Assembly (NCBI RefSeq): GCF_040797425.1
Contig: NZ_JBFNEH010000013.1
Span: forward strand, 1-64,000
Source of the DNA: Symbiobacterium sp040797425
Lineage (GTDB): Bacteria > Bacillota > Sulfobacillia > Symbiobacteriales > Symbiobacteriaceae
DNA length: 64,000 nucleotides
Direction: 5' to 3'
Shown piece after piece: positions 27,875-36,387 of the stretch. The translations under genes and the position numbers were made by a program. The notes under the pieces are model-generated. The model did not search any database and was not told the DNA's origin. It was given only the letters and a program-made list of their open reading frames with translations. Positions within the stretch are counted from its first letter, which is position 1. Every line of letters begins with the position of its first letter.

Positions 27875-28798
27875 GTGCCGAGCGCAACTCAGTGGCAATG
27901 GACCAGAGCAGAACTGTTCCGGAAAGTGGCGAACCCGTCCCAGTTGCTTGGGCTTCTGGCGGCAGAGTACACAGATGGTCCCGCGCGCGGCATGCGTTTC
28001 CTCCAGGTTCGGTCCGGTGGTGGGCTGTCTGCCACGCTCCATCCGGATCGCGCACTGGACATCGGCCTCGTCGAGGTGGCTGGGACTCCGATCTCGTGGA
28101 TCTCGCCGGTGGGACCGGTCAACCCCCTGCTGTCCTGGGGTGACGACAGACCGAGCTTCCAGCGGAGTTTTGGCGGCGGCATGATGGTTACCTGCGGAAT
28201 GCGCCACTTCGGGGCCCCCGTTACGATCGGCGACGAGTCTTTCCCCACCCACGGGCGAGTACACAGCCTTCCTGCGTCCAACGTTCGGTGGGGTACCGAC
28301 TGGAACGAGTCCCGCATCTGGGTTGAGGGCGTCGTCAGGGAAACCCGAATGGGTGCTGAAAGGTTGGAGCTACACCGGCGCATCGAGGTTCCGATCGGGG
28401 GTACCGAGATCCTGGTCACCGACCGCATCGAGAACGTCGGTTTCCGGGAAGAACGTCTTGAAATGCTCTATCATATCAACCTCGGCTTCCCACTGCTGGA
28501 TGAGGAAACGAGTGTTCAGCTGGACCAAGCGGAGGTTGACCTGTCGGGGCAGTCCGGTGGACTTGACTTCCAGGGTCTCGACGGCAGTCGGGTTCGGGTG
28601 ACCAATCCCGCACTGCCGTTCGCGGTCGAGATCACGGCCAGTCTGCCCAATCTGATGTTCTGGTATCAACCAGATCCAGGCATGAACGTTCTGGCCGTCG
28701 AGCCGTACATTCGTCTGGAGGCGCCCCTCCCCCCACGCTCAGCGATGACGCTGCAGGTGCGCATTACCGCAGTGGATACACAGGCCCGTAAAGCGTGA
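27875..28798 (+). CDS. DUF4432 / aldose-epimerase-like protein
   Basis: A 307-residue protein of the galactose-mutarotase fold, DUF4432-type. Markers are LSATLHPDRALDIGLVEVAG near the start, GGGMMVTCGMRHFGAP, THGRVHSLPASNV and YHINLGFPLLDE, with an acidic residue in VLAVEPYIRLEAPLPP. The GTG start follows aaggaggcg. It lies between the DgoK-like kinase and the aldolase and probably handles anomer or lactone forms of the substrate; activity has not been inferred beyond the fold. Confidence 0.8.
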   Translation: MPSATQWQWTRAELFRKVANPSQLLGLLAAEYTDGPARGMRFLQVRSGGGLSATLHPDRALDIGLVEVAGTPISWISPVGPVNPLLSWGDDRPSFQRSFGGGMMVTCGMRHFGAPVTIGDESFPTHGRVHSLPASNVRWGTDWNESRIWVEGVVRETRMGAERLELHRRIEVPIGGTEILVTDRIENVGFREERLEMLYHINLGFPLLDEETSVQLDQAEVDLSGQSGGLDFQGLDGSRVRVTNPALPFAVEITASLPNLMFWYQPDPGMNVLAVEPYIRLEAPLPPRSAMTLQVRITAVDTQARKA

Positions 28799-28842
28799 TC
28801 CGTGGCTGCGAACCCAGTTGCGAGGATGGGAGAGATGAAGGC

Positions 28843-29481
28843 ATGTCGCTCGTGCAGGCGCTGCTGCAGGAGAAGGTCATCGCGATCGTCAGAGGCATTC
28901 CCGCCGAACGGGCCGACCATGTGGCAGAGGCTCTGCGTGCGGGGGGAATCCGCTTCATCGAGGTGACGATGAACACGCCCGGCGCCATCGACATCCTCCG
29001 GCAGTGGCGCCGGGACTACGCGGGAAAGATGTTCGTCGGTGCTGGCACGGTCCTGAACCAAGCGCTGGCACGGCAGGCCATCGACGCCGGTGCAGAGTTC
29101 CTGGTCACTCCAAACGTCAAGGAGGCCGTCATCCAGGAGGGGATCGCCGCAGGCGTTGATGTCTATCCCGGAGCCATGACCCCGACCGAGATCGCCGAGG
29201 CCTGTGAGTGCGGCGCTCAAGCCGTCAAGGTCTTCCCTGCGGGTTCCCTAGGCTCCAGGTACTTCAAAGAACTTCAAGGGCCGCTGGGCCACATTCCGAT
29301 GATTGCTGTCGGGGGCATCGGCCTCGAGAACATGAGCGAGTACGCACGTGCCGGAGCCCGGGCGTTCGGGATGGGTGGCAGTCTTGTCCGCATGGACTGG
29401 GTGCTGCAGGGAGACTACGCCCGGTTGCGGGAGCACGCCCGGGCAGTGGTGCAGGCCGCGCGCGACCTGCAAACGCAGTGA
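28843..29481 (+). CDS. KDPG/KHG-type aldolase (Eda/DgoA family)
   Basis: A 212-residue class I aldolase. The catalytic Lys is in AVKVFPAGSLG, the conserved Glu in IRFIEVTMNTP, and VGAGTVLNQA and AVGGIGLENM line the phosphate-binding side. The ATG at 28843 is preferred (gggagag upstream); a GTG at 28795 in the same frame overlaps the previous gene. It splits a 2-keto-3-deoxy-6-phospho sugar acid into pyruvate and glyceraldehyde 3-phosphate, closing the De Ley-Doudoroff-like route. Confidence 0.9.
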   Translation: MSLVQALLQEKVIAIVRGIPAERADHVAEALRAGGIRFIEVTMNTPGAIDILRQWRRDYAGKMFVGAGTVLNQALARQAIDAGAEFLVTPNVKEAVIQEGIAAGVDVYPGAMTPTEIAEACECGAQAVKVFPAGSLGSRYFKELQGPLGHIPMIAVGGIGLENMSEYARAGARAFGMGGSLVRMDWVLQGDYARLREHARAVVQAARDLQTQ

Positions 29482-29582
29482 TTTTGCTCTCCGGTGAGAC
29501 ATCGTAGCTCCTCGCTGCGCCAGGGTGATCGCCGGCAGGCGGCGAAAGAGTCACACGACAAGTTGGCGAGGAGGCGGTTTGG

Positions 29583-30200
29583 GTGGGCGTGGTTCGCACC
29601 ACCATCGCTCCGGAGTCCTTCCTGAAGCAACTGAACGCCGCACGGGCCCATGCCAGCAGGCTGGAGCGGCGTCTGGCCGCCTACCAGTACCTCGCCGGCC
29701 CCGACGGCAATGGCTTCGTGTTCGTGGTCCCCGCCGACCGGCGGCTTCCCCCGTCGCCGGACGGGCTGGACCTGGCCTGGAAGCAAGGCATCATCCCGGC
29801 CCTGCAGGCTGCCGGCTTGCCGGAGTGGGCGAGGCCCGACATCGAGTCGTTCCTCGAGCCGGAGGGCTCCCCCCTCTCCTACTTCCATTGCTCCCTCCTC
29901 ATCCGGGAGCTGCAGGAGCTGGGTGCCGTGTGGCACGGGGCCTACTGGTCAACCCACGAGATTGTGACCGAGCTGAATCCCGGCTTGACTGAGGACTGGA
30001 GGTGGTCGGGGAAGCCGCCGGGGCAACTGCTGCCCCAGGTAACGGTGACCGGCCCGGGCGAGGCCACCGTCCGCTTTTGCACCGTGACCAGCTACGTCCA
30101 GCAACAGCTCTACTGTCACACGGATACGTACAGCGGCGGGGTCCGGGTGGACAGGGCCAGCGAGGTCATCGCGACCGGTGGGGCAGGGTACATCTACTAG
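29583..30200 (+). CDS. Hypothetical protein (205 aa)
   Basis: A GTG start with gaggagg 9 bp upstream. The protein has a helical N-terminus (FLKQLNAARAHASRLERRL) and mixed alpha/beta sequence with many aromatic residues (YFHCSLLIRELQELGAVWHG, VRFCTVTSYVQQQLYCHTD). No signal or membrane segment is seen. It lies 100 bp after the aldolase gene but is followed by its own terminator. I do not recognise the family. Confidence 0.7.
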   Translation: MGVVRTTIAPESFLKQLNAARAHASRLERRLAAYQYLAGPDGNGFVFVVPADRRLPPSPDGLDLAWKQGIIPALQAAGLPEWARPDIESFLEPEGSPLSYFHCSLLIRELQELGAVWHGAYWSTHEIVTELNPGLTEDWRWSGKPPGQLLPQVTVTGPGEATVRFCTVTSYVQQQLYCHTDTYSGGVRVDRASEVIATGGAGYIY

Positions 30201-30254
30201 CAGATGAGAGCCAGGATGCCCGGCACCGCGGCGCGTGTACTGGCTGAAGCAAAT

Positions 30255-30292
30255 GGAGACTTGGCTCTGGAGGCCAAGTCTCCACTGTTTTC
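30255..30292 (+). terminator. Rho-independent terminator
   Basis: GGAGACTTGGC pairs with GCCAAGTCTCC (11 bp, short loop), followed by ACTGTTTTC. It closes the transcript of the 205-residue hypothetical protein. Confidence 0.85.
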
Positions 30293-30355
30293 GCCCCCTT
30301 CACCGTAACCCCTTGAACTGTTGATTCGTTTTGGCTGGGTGGAGAGGTGTTCGTC

Positions 30356-30970
30356 ATGAAGATCCGACGTGCCCTGGCCGGGTTTGCGCTTGTCGTGTTG
30401 ACAGCAGGGCTGGCGCTGGTCGGGTGTGCTTCGCCCCCGATTCCGGTGCAGCCTGACGGGAACGTTGACCCGCAGACCCATACCCAGGCCGAAAGTCAGG
30501 ACCAGCCAGTCGATGAGGAAGATGGTTCCCCCATGTTGTCAACGGGCCAACTGTCACTGGCCGGGATCGCGCTGGGGACCAAGGGAGAGCAGGTGCAACA
30601 GCGGCTCGCCCCCCCTGCGGAGAAGGTGGAACCCGGGCATCCGCGCAATCCCGCAACAGTACTCTACCGATACGCCGGGTTGGAGGTCCTGGTCCAGAGC
30701 GAGCAAGACTCCGTGCTATCAGTCAGGGCGACGCAGGACTGGCCGGGCCTGATCATCGGAGAAGTCAGGTGGGGCAACAGCTTATCGGAGGTCACCGAAA
30801 AACTCCAGTCCCTGGGAAAACCCATTCAGGGGGATAAGGGCCCGACAACCTTGACCTACCTCTCCGCTGACAAGTCACACGGAATCGTGTTCGTGTTCGA
30901 CGAGGCCAACCAACTGGTTGAAGCCCATCTGACCCGGCAGCTACCCGGCAGTGACTACCAGGGGGTATAG
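30356..30970 (+). CDS. Lipoprotein with two BamE/SmpA-like repeats (204 aa)
   Basis: The lipoprotein signal is GFALVVLTAGLALVGCASPP with Cys near residue 24, then an acidic Pro/Gln-rich linker. The mature part has two similar units, SLAGIALGTKGEQVQQRL and GEVRWGNSLSEVTEKLQ, each followed by beta-rich sequence (VLYRYAGLEVLVQS; TLTYLSADKSHGIVFVF). The pattern IxxGxxxxEVxxxLG resembles BamE/SmpA and BLIP-like folds (family comparison from memory). The ATG at 30356 is taken because ggagagg is 9 bp upstream. Confidence 0.68.
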   Translation: MKIRRALAGFALVVLTAGLALVGCASPPIPVQPDGNVDPQTHTQAESQDQPVDEEDGSPMLSTGQLSLAGIALGTKGEQVQQRLAPPAEKVEPGHPRNPATVLYRYAGLEVLVQSEQDSVLSVRATQDWPGLIIGEVRWGNSLSEVTEKLQSLGKPIQGDKGPTTLTYLSADKSHGIVFVFDEANQLVEAHLTRQLPGSDYQGV

Positions 30971-31251
30971 GTGGGCAGCAGCCAGAGCAGTAGTCGAATG
31001 GCGCCAGGGGGCCCCAGGCAATCCCCTGGCATTTCCCGGGCCATCCCAGGGCATCCGGCCACCCCGGCGGTCCCCCGGGGTGCACATGGCGCATCTCATG
31101 TGTGCCTTGCGGTTGGTCTAGCCATGTCGTTCCCACGGTCTGAGAGTACCTCCAGAACTGCGCCACGCGGCATGCACTGCACGCCACGTGAACCGCGGCC
31201 TCGGGGCGGTCTATTCGTTGGTGACAGGCCCCCTCGGCGCCTCAACCAGTG

Positions 31252-31371
31252 TCACAGTCGGATCATGTTGAGTGTGACACGCGCCACGGTCGGCGCGATC
31301 AGGCTCCGGGTGCGCAATGCGATCAGTCCGAAGAGCAGGCCACTGGTGACCTGGCCGACGCCCCCGCCAGG
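31252..31371 (-). pseudogene. Decayed copy of the 3' end of the CPBP protease gene
   Basis: Read on the minus strand this stretch gives GQVTSGLLFGLIALRTRSL then IAPTVARVTLNMIRL and a stop. It matches the end of the intact neighbour (GTIGLVFGMIAMRTRSL then IAPTVAHITINLLG) at most positions. A stop codon lies just upstream and no complete gene exists, so it is a remnant or partial duplication. The gap 30971-31540 otherwise contains only such fragments and short C/G-rich repeats. Confidence 0.7.
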
Positions 31372-31391
31372 CTACGACCACACGACGGATG

Positions 31392-31462
31392 CCAGGTTGA
31401 GCGTGACATGAACGGCCACCCTCCATCGGGCATGAGAGCGGGGCGATTGGTGTGGTGGTCAT
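31392..31462 (-). pseudogene. Second, more degraded CPBP 3'-end fragment
   Basis: Minus-strand reading gives TPIAPLS in one frame and VAVHVTLNLAS in another, corresponding to SLIAPTVAHITINLL of the intact gene with an interruption of about 20 bp between the two parts. It lies between the first remnant and the intact gene. Confidence 0.45.
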
Positions 31463-31540
31463 CCGCAGGCCTGCGCGACCGAGGCTCCCTAGCCCCGCTG
31501 AGGCAACAGCGCCTGCCCTCGGCGGGAGACCCGGAAACGA

Positions 31541-32473
31541 TCATCCCAAGAGGTTTATGGTGATGTGCGCCACCGTGGGGGCGATCAGGCTACGAGTGCG
31601 CATGGCGATCATCCCGAACACCAGGCCGATGGTGCCCTGGCTGGCGATGGACATGGCCAGACCTGCGAGGTAGTCGCCCCCCAGCATCGCCGTGGTCGCG
31701 CCCAGGTGCCACACGCCGAAGAGCAGGGAGCTGATTACCAGGCTCCACCCCTCCCCGATCAGCGGGGCCAGACGGGTCTGCAAGGCGCCCCGGAACAGGA
31801 ACTCCTCCATGAAGCCGTTCTGAAGGAAGTTATCCAGCACCGCGAGCGGAAGCAGGTAGAGCACCCCTGTATCGCCAAGCGCCGCCTTTACGGCCGCCAG
31901 GGCCCCCACGACGAGGAGGAACGGCGCCGCGACAGCCCAGGAGCGGTACCCCTTCCTCAGCCCCAGTTCCGCCGGCCTCACCCGGCACAGCAGCAGCACG
32001 GCGCCGGGAAGGACCATGTACAGGACGGGGTTGCGCACCCAGTTGTCGTTGCCGAAGAGCCGCCCGCCGGCAAGCTCAAGTGCCTGCTCCAGTGGGGTCC
32101 AGAGCGGGATCCGCTCCCACCCCGCCGGAGCGACGTTGTGGAAAGACAGGGCGCTCAGGCCGGTCAGCAGGACGAAGGCGAGGATGAAGGCAACCTGGCC
32201 CCACAGGGCCGTCCGGCCGTGACGGGGAGCGTCGACCTCCGGAGGGTTCGGGGCCAGCCAGCGCAGCAGGAGGGTTGTGATGAGGGTCAGCAGGCCCACG
32301 GTGACGGCGATCTGCAGGAGCAGACCGGTGTAGCCGCGCAGCGCCAGCGTCGCGGCAGCCAGCAGCCAGAGCAGCACGTACACCATCCCGGCCGGATGGG
32401 TGAGGGCCGTCCTGATCTGACGCCACGTCGAGGGCCGCGGTACGGGTGGGATCTGGTTCTGGGAAGCGGTCAT
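31541..32473 (-). CDS. CPBP-family intramembrane metalloprotease
   Basis: About 310 residues with roughly eight membrane segments. The family motifs are present: EEFLFRGALQTRL (EExxxR), FGVWHLG (FxxxH) and the C-terminal AHITINLL. The ATG at 32473 is used because gaggaggtg lies 7 bp upstream; an in-frame GTG 9 bp earlier overlaps that site. CPBP (Abi) proteases process prenylated-protein-like or bacteriocin-related targets in the membrane; no specific partner is encoded nearby. Confidence 0.85.
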   Translation of the reverse strand: MTASQNQIPPVPRPSTWRQIRTALTHPAGMVYVLLWLLAAATLALRGYTGLLLQIAVTVGLLTLITTLLLRWLAPNPPEVDAPRHGRTALWGQVAFILAFVLLTGLSALSFHNVAPAGWERIPLWTPLEQALELAGGRLFGNDNWVRNPVLYMVLPGAVLLLCRVRPAELGLRKGYRSWAVAAPFLLVVGALAAVKAALGDTGVLYLLPLAVLDNFLQNGFMEEFLFRGALQTRLAPLIGEGWSLVISSLLFGVWHLGATTAMLGGDYLAGLAMSIASQGTIGLVFGMIAMRTRSLIAPTVAHITINLLG

Positions 32474-32646
32474 ATCAGGCACCTCCTCGCTGAAAAGACC
32501 TGATGGCCATACCCTTTGGGTTCACGCACAGTTCATACCCGCGAGATCAGGCGGGCTCCCCGTGGCAGGGTTACCGGCCCCGTCACACGGTCCGACACAG
32601 CCCGCCAGCTTCAGGCGCACCGGGCCATCCGAAGGCAGACACCGAA

Positions 32647-32680
32647 GAGGCTCCTGCCCAGTCGCCTGGGTAGGAGCCTC
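32647..32680 (-). terminator. Terminator of the fructose PTS operon
   Basis: GAGGCTCCTGCCCAG and CTGGGTAGGAGCCTC form a 15-bp stem with one mismatch and a short loop, about 25 bp past the fruA stop on the minus strand. The T-run is short. The rest of the gap 32483-32703 holds no gene. Confidence 0.65.
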
Positions 32681-32703
32681 ATTACGCCCTCCGATGCTCT
32701 GCC

Positions 32704-34077
32704 TTACTCCTTGTTGGGCTTCAGCAGGTTGACCACGAGTGCGGTGATCACCGTGCCCACCAGGATGGCCAGGAGGTACAGGCCCAGGTGCGTGATCACG
32801 TTGCCCATGGGCAGCACCCAGATGCCGCCGTGCGGCACCATCAGCTCGCAACCGAATGCCATCGAGAGGGCGCCGGTGACCGCCGAGCCGATCATGATCG
32901 ACGGGATAACCCGGAAGGGGTCGGCCGCGGCGAACGGGATCGCGCCTTCCGTGATGAAGCTGATGCCCAGCACCGCGGCGGCCTTGCCCGCCTCACGCTC
33001 CTCGGCCGTGTACTTCTTGGGGGCGAGCAGGGTGGCCAGGAAGAGGCCCAGCGGCGGGGTCATGCCGGCGGCCATCACGGCCGCCATGGGGCCGTACACC
33101 TGCGAGGCCAGAAGACCCGTGCCGAAGGCGTATGCGGCCTTGTTGACCGGGCCGCCCATGTCGAAGGCCATCATGGCGCCGAGGATGAGGCCCAGCACCA
33201 CGGCCGAACCGCCGCTCAGGCCGGTCAGCCAGTTCTGCAGGCCCGTCATGATCGCCGCCATGGGCTTGTTCAGAACGTACACCATGATGAGGCCCGTGAT
33301 GCCCACGCCCAGCAGCGGCAGGATCAGCACCGGCTTCATGCCCTCCAGGGTGCGGGGCAGCCGGATCCACTTGTTCAGGTAGTAGACCAAATAGCCGGCC
33401 AGGAAGCCGCCCACGATGGCCCCGAGGAAGCCGGCGCCCACCGAGTTGGCCAGGAAGCCTGCCGCCATGCCGGGGGCGATGCCGGGACGGTCCGCGATGG
33501 AGTAGGCGATGAAGGCGCCCAGGATCGGCACCATGAAGCCAAAGCCCGCCTGGCCGCCGATGTAGTTGAGCACGTAGGCGAACGTGCCTTCCGTCGCGGC
33601 CGTCTCGATGCCGAACATGAATGAGATGGCAATCAGAATACCGCCCGCCACGGTGAAGGGGATCATGTACGACACGCCGGTCATCAGATGCTTGTACCAG
33701 CCCGTGGCCTGCGCCTTCCGCTCCTCCTTGATCTCCTGCACCTGGGTGACCAGGTCAGGCGCCTTGGCGGAGAGGGCCCGGTCGATCAGCCCGGCCGCGT
33801 CCTTGATGGCCTCGCTCACGCCGACCTCCACCAGCGGCTTGCCGACAAAGCGGGACTTGTCCACCTTGGCGTCCGCCGCGATGATGACCGCGTCGGCCTG
33901 GCGAATGTCGTCATCCGTCAGCGCGTTCTCGGCCCCGATCGAGCCCCGGGTCTCGACCTTGATCTCCACGTTCTTCTCCGCGGCGGCCTTCTGCAGGGCC
34001 TCCGCGGCCATGTAGGTATGGGCGATTCCGGTAGGGCAAGACGTAACGGCTACCAGCTTCTTCGACACGTGCGGCAC
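32704..34077 (-). CDS. fruA: Fructose PTS enzyme IIBC
   Basis: A 457-residue PTS permease. The IIB domain comes first, with the phosphocysteine in TSCPTGIAHTYMAAEAL (Cys14). A linker near 100-125 leads to the hydrophobic IIC domain (SYMIPFTVAGGILIAISFMF, LGAMMAFDMGGPVNKAAYAF, GAIPFAAADPFRVIPS). There is no IIA domain; this is supplied by the separate gene upstream. It imports fructose as fructose 1-phosphate for FruK. Confidence 0.93.
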   Translation of the reverse strand: MPHVSKKLVAVTSCPTGIAHTYMAAEALQKAAAEKNVEIKVETRGSIGAENALTDDDIRQADAVIIAADAKVDKSRFVGKPLVEVGVSEAIKDAAGLIDRALSAKAPDLVTQVQEIKEERKAQATGWYKHLMTGVSYMIPFTVAGGILIAISFMFGIETAATEGTFAYVLNYIGGQAGFGFMVPILGAFIAYSIADRPGIAPGMAAGFLANSVGAGFLGAIVGGFLAGYLVYYLNKWIRLPRTLEGMKPVLILPLLGVGITGLIMVYVLNKPMAAIMTGLQNWLTGLSGGSAVVLGLILGAMMAFDMGGPVNKAAYAFGTGLLASQVYGPMAAVMAAGMTPPLGLFLATLLAPKKYTAEEREAGKAAAVLGISFITEGAIPFAAADPFRVIPSIMIGSAVTGALSMAFGCELMVPHGGIWVLPMGNVITHLGLYLLAILVGTVITALVVNLLKPNKE

Positions 34078-34116
34078 CTCCCATGGAGCGGATGTAGAGT
34101 TCCGTACTTCTGCGGG

Positions 34117-34560
34117 TTACCGGAGGGCGTTGACGACGTCGACAGGGTTCTCCGCGGCCAGCAGTTTCGTGCGGACCTCCTCGTGCATCAAAAGCCGCGC
34201 CAGCTGCGACAGGGCCTTCAGGTGCAGGTCGTGGGCGCCGTCGGGCGCCGCGATCAGGAAGACCATCCTCACGGGCTCGCCGTCCAGGCTCTCCCACTGG
34301 ACGGTGCCGCGGCTGCGGCCGAAGGCGACCGCCGCCCGGCTGACGGCGCCGCTCTTCCCGTGGGGAATCGCCACGCCGAAGCCCACGGCGGTGGTGCCCA
34401 GCGCCTCCCGGGCCTTCACGGCCTGCAGGTACGTGGGCAGGTCCGTCACCGCGCCGCTCTTCACCAGCAAGCTGCCCAGTTCGGCCATCGCCTCCTCGGG
34501 CGTGCGCGCTTTCAGGTCCAGCGTGACCGTCTCCGGCGAGATCAGGTCCTGGATGCTCAA
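34117..34560 (-). CDS. Fructose PTS enzyme IIA
   Basis: A 147-residue stand-alone IIA of the fructose/mannitol family. The phosphorylated His67 is in GVAIPHGKS, and HDLHLKALSQLARLL is the conserved helix. It overlaps the fruK stop by 4 bp and is 40 bp ahead of the IIBC gene, so the three parts are made together. Confidence 0.92.
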   Translation of the reverse strand: MSIQDLISPETVTLDLKARTPEEAMAELGSLLVKSGAVTDLPTYLQAVKAREALGTTAVGFGVAIPHGKSGAVSRAAVAFGRSRGTVQWESLDGEPVRMVFLIAAPDGAHDLHLKALSQLARLLMHEEVRTKLLAAENPVDVVNALR

Positions 34561-35531
34561 TTGGCTTCACCTCCCCCTTCCGCGCTGGATTCGGTCACGC
34601 GCACCCGGGGAAGCAGGGCCTCCACCGCGGCAGCGTTGCACACCTGCGTTCCGTCGAGGCCGGCCGTGGCCGTGCCCGCGGCGGTGGCCAGGCGAAGGGC
34701 GTCGGGGAGCGGCAACCCCCGGCTAAGGGCCACGGCGAAACCGGCCACCATCGAGTCGCCGGCCCCCACCGTGCTGCCCGTCTGGATGTCGGGCGGCGTC
34801 GCCCACCACGAGCGGCCGGCGGTGACCAGAGCCGCTCCGTCCGCACCGCTGGAGACCACCACCACCTCGGGGCCCTGGGCCAGAAGCTCCCGGGCACCCC
34901 GCAGCACGGCGCCGGGACCCTCCAGGCGGCGGCCCAGCAAACGCTCGGTCTCGGCCAGGTTCGGCTTGATCAGGGTCGGGCGGGCGGCCAGGGCGGCGCG
35001 CATGGGCTCGCCGTCGGCATCGAGGATCGTGGGCACGCCGGCCTTGCGGGCCAGGGCGACCAGGTCGCGGTAGACGGTGACGGGCACGCCCGCCGGCAGG
35101 CTGCCGGCCAGCACCAGCACTGCCGTCTCGGGGAGCCGCTGCGCCACCAGGTCGATCAGCTCACGCACCTGGCGCTCCGCCACCGTGAACCCGCTCTCGT
35201 TGAGCTCGGTGAGCCGGCCGCTGCCCGGCTCGACGATCTTGAAGTTGACCCGGGTCTCGCCCGGCACCATGAGGAAGCGATGGTCCACCCCCGCCTGCGT
35301 GAGGCTCTTCAGAATCAGCTCTCCGTTCTCCTCGCCCAGGAATCCCAGCACCTGCACGTGGGCGCCCAGGGCCGTGGCGACCCGGGCGACGTTGATCCCC
35401 TTGCCGCCGGGGTCCACCCGCGCGGCAGCCACCCGGTTGGTGGCCCCTGCGGTGAACCCGGGCACCACCAGGGTGCGGTCGATGGCGGGGTTCAGGGCGA
35501 CGGCGGTGATGATCTTCAAGGTCTGATGCAT
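34557..35531 (-). CDS. fruK: 1-phosphofructokinase
   Basis: A 324-residue PfkB-family sugar kinase. The signatures are VALNPAIDRTLVV at the start, DPGGKGINVARVATALGA, and the catalytic Asp in TVGAGDSMVAGFAVAL. The ATG sits directly behind the fruR stop with aaagggg immediately before it; a TTG four codons later (MKIITAVALNPAID) is an alternative start. It converts fructose 1-phosphate to fructose 1,6-bisphosphate. Confidence 0.93.
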   Translation of the reverse strand: MHQTLKIITAVALNPAIDRTLVVPGFTAGATNRVAAARVDPGGKGINVARVATALGAHVQVLGFLGEENGELILKSLTQAGVDHRFLMVPGETRVNFKIVEPGSGRLTELNESGFTVAERQVRELIDLVAQRLPETAVLVLAGSLPAGVPVTVYRDLVALARKAGVPTILDADGEPMRAALAARPTLIKPNLAETERLLGRRLEGPGAVLRGARELLAQGPEVVVVSSGADGAALVTAGRSWWATPPDIQTGSTVGAGDSMVAGFAVALSRGLPLPDALRLATAAGTATAGLDGTQVCNAAAVEALLPRVRVTESSAEGGGEAN

Positions 35532-35536
35532 CCCCT

Positions 35537-36301
35537 TTACTCGGCGGTGAGAACCTGGACTCCCCAGGCCATGAGTTCCCCGGCGAGGCGGGGGTCCATC
35601 CCCCGGTCGGTGATCAGCATATCCATCTTGCTCACGGGTGCGACCGTGGCGAAAGCCACGCGCCCGGCCTTGGTGCTGTCGGCCACCACGACCACCTTGC
35701 GGGCGGCGGCGATCATCCGCCGCTTGACGGACGCCTCGGCCGGAGTGGGCGTGGTGAGCCCCCGCTCCAGGTCGATGCCGTTGGTGCCGAGGAACGTGAT
35801 GTCGACGTTCACCTGCTCCAGCGCCCGCTCGGCCAGCGGGCCCACCAGGGCCAGCGTGGTGCCCCGCACCGACCCGCCGGTGACGATCACCTCGACGCCC
35901 GGGGCCTCGGCCAGCTCGGCGGCGATGGGATAGCTGTTGGTCACCACCGTCAGGTCACGGCGGTCTTTGAGCAACCGGGCGACCTCCAGCGTCGTCGTGC
36001 CGGCATCCAGGATGATCGACGCCCCGTCGTGCACCATGCCCGCCGCCACCCGGGCGATGGCCATCTTCTCCGCCCGGTTCTGGTCGCTCTTCTCGGCGTA
36101 GCTGGGCTCCGCACGGGTGGGATCGGCCGCCACGGCGCCGCCGTGGGTGCGCTCCAGGAGGCCCTCCTGCTCCAGTTCCCGCAGATCCCGGCGAATCGTG
36201 GACTCGGACACGCCGAACGCCTGGCTCAGATCCTGCACGGTCACCGACCCGCCGCTGCGCACGCGCTCGAGGATGCGGCGTTTGCGCTCTTCCGGGAACA
36301 T
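35537..36301 (-). CDS. fruR: DeoR-family repressor of the fructose operon
   Basis: A 254-residue DeoR-type regulator. The HTH is SVTVQDLSQAFGVSESTIRR and the signature LEQEGLLERTHGGAV follows. The C-terminal sugar-phosphate domain has ILDAGTTTLEVARLL and FLGTNGIDLERGLTTP. The ATG at 36301 (MFPEERKRRIL) is typical of the family and has ggatgtgat upstream; the frame upstream runs through the promoter. It is the first gene of the operon and probably senses fructose 1-phosphate. Confidence 0.9.
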   Translation of the reverse strand: MFPEERKRRILERVRSGGSVTVQDLSQAFGVSESTIRRDLRELEQEGLLERTHGGAVAADPTRAEPSYAEKSDQNRAEKMAIARVAAGMVHDGASIILDAGTTTLEVARLLKDRRDLTVVTNSYPIAAELAEAPGVEVIVTGGSVRGTTLALVGPLAERALEQVNVDITFLGTNGIDLERGLTTPTPAEASVKRRMIAAARKVVVVADSTKAGRVAFATVAPVSKMDMLITDRGMDPRLAGELMAWGVQVLTAE

Positions 36302-36335
36302 GCGATCACATCCAGTCATGGAATGCTGGTTGTTC

Positions 36336-36387
36336 GTGCTCGATTGTGCTCGATTATGAGTATAGGGGGTGAAAGGTGCTCGGTCAA
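36336..36387 (-). promoter_or_regulatory. fru operon promoter with phased 10-bp operator repeats
   Basis: On the minus strand TTGACC (36387-36382), a 17-bp spacer and TATACT (36364-36359) form a strong sigma-A promoter. GTGCTCGATT (plus-strand sense) occurs twice in tandem at 36336-36355, just downstream of the -10, and an imperfect third copy GTGCTCGGTC at 36376-36385 overlaps the -35. The copies start 10 and 30 bp apart, that is on the same helix face. This is the likely FruR operator. Confidence 0.75.

Noticed and set aside
30971..31200. CRISPR or palindromic repeat array in the CCC/GGG-rich stretch
   Set aside because: The repeats (CCCTGG, CCAGGG, CCCGGG) are irregular, very short and have no constant spacing.
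32516..33382. 288-codon plus-strand ORF opposite fruA
   Set aside because: Antisense of a well-defined PTS IIC domain; composition is that of a shadow frame.
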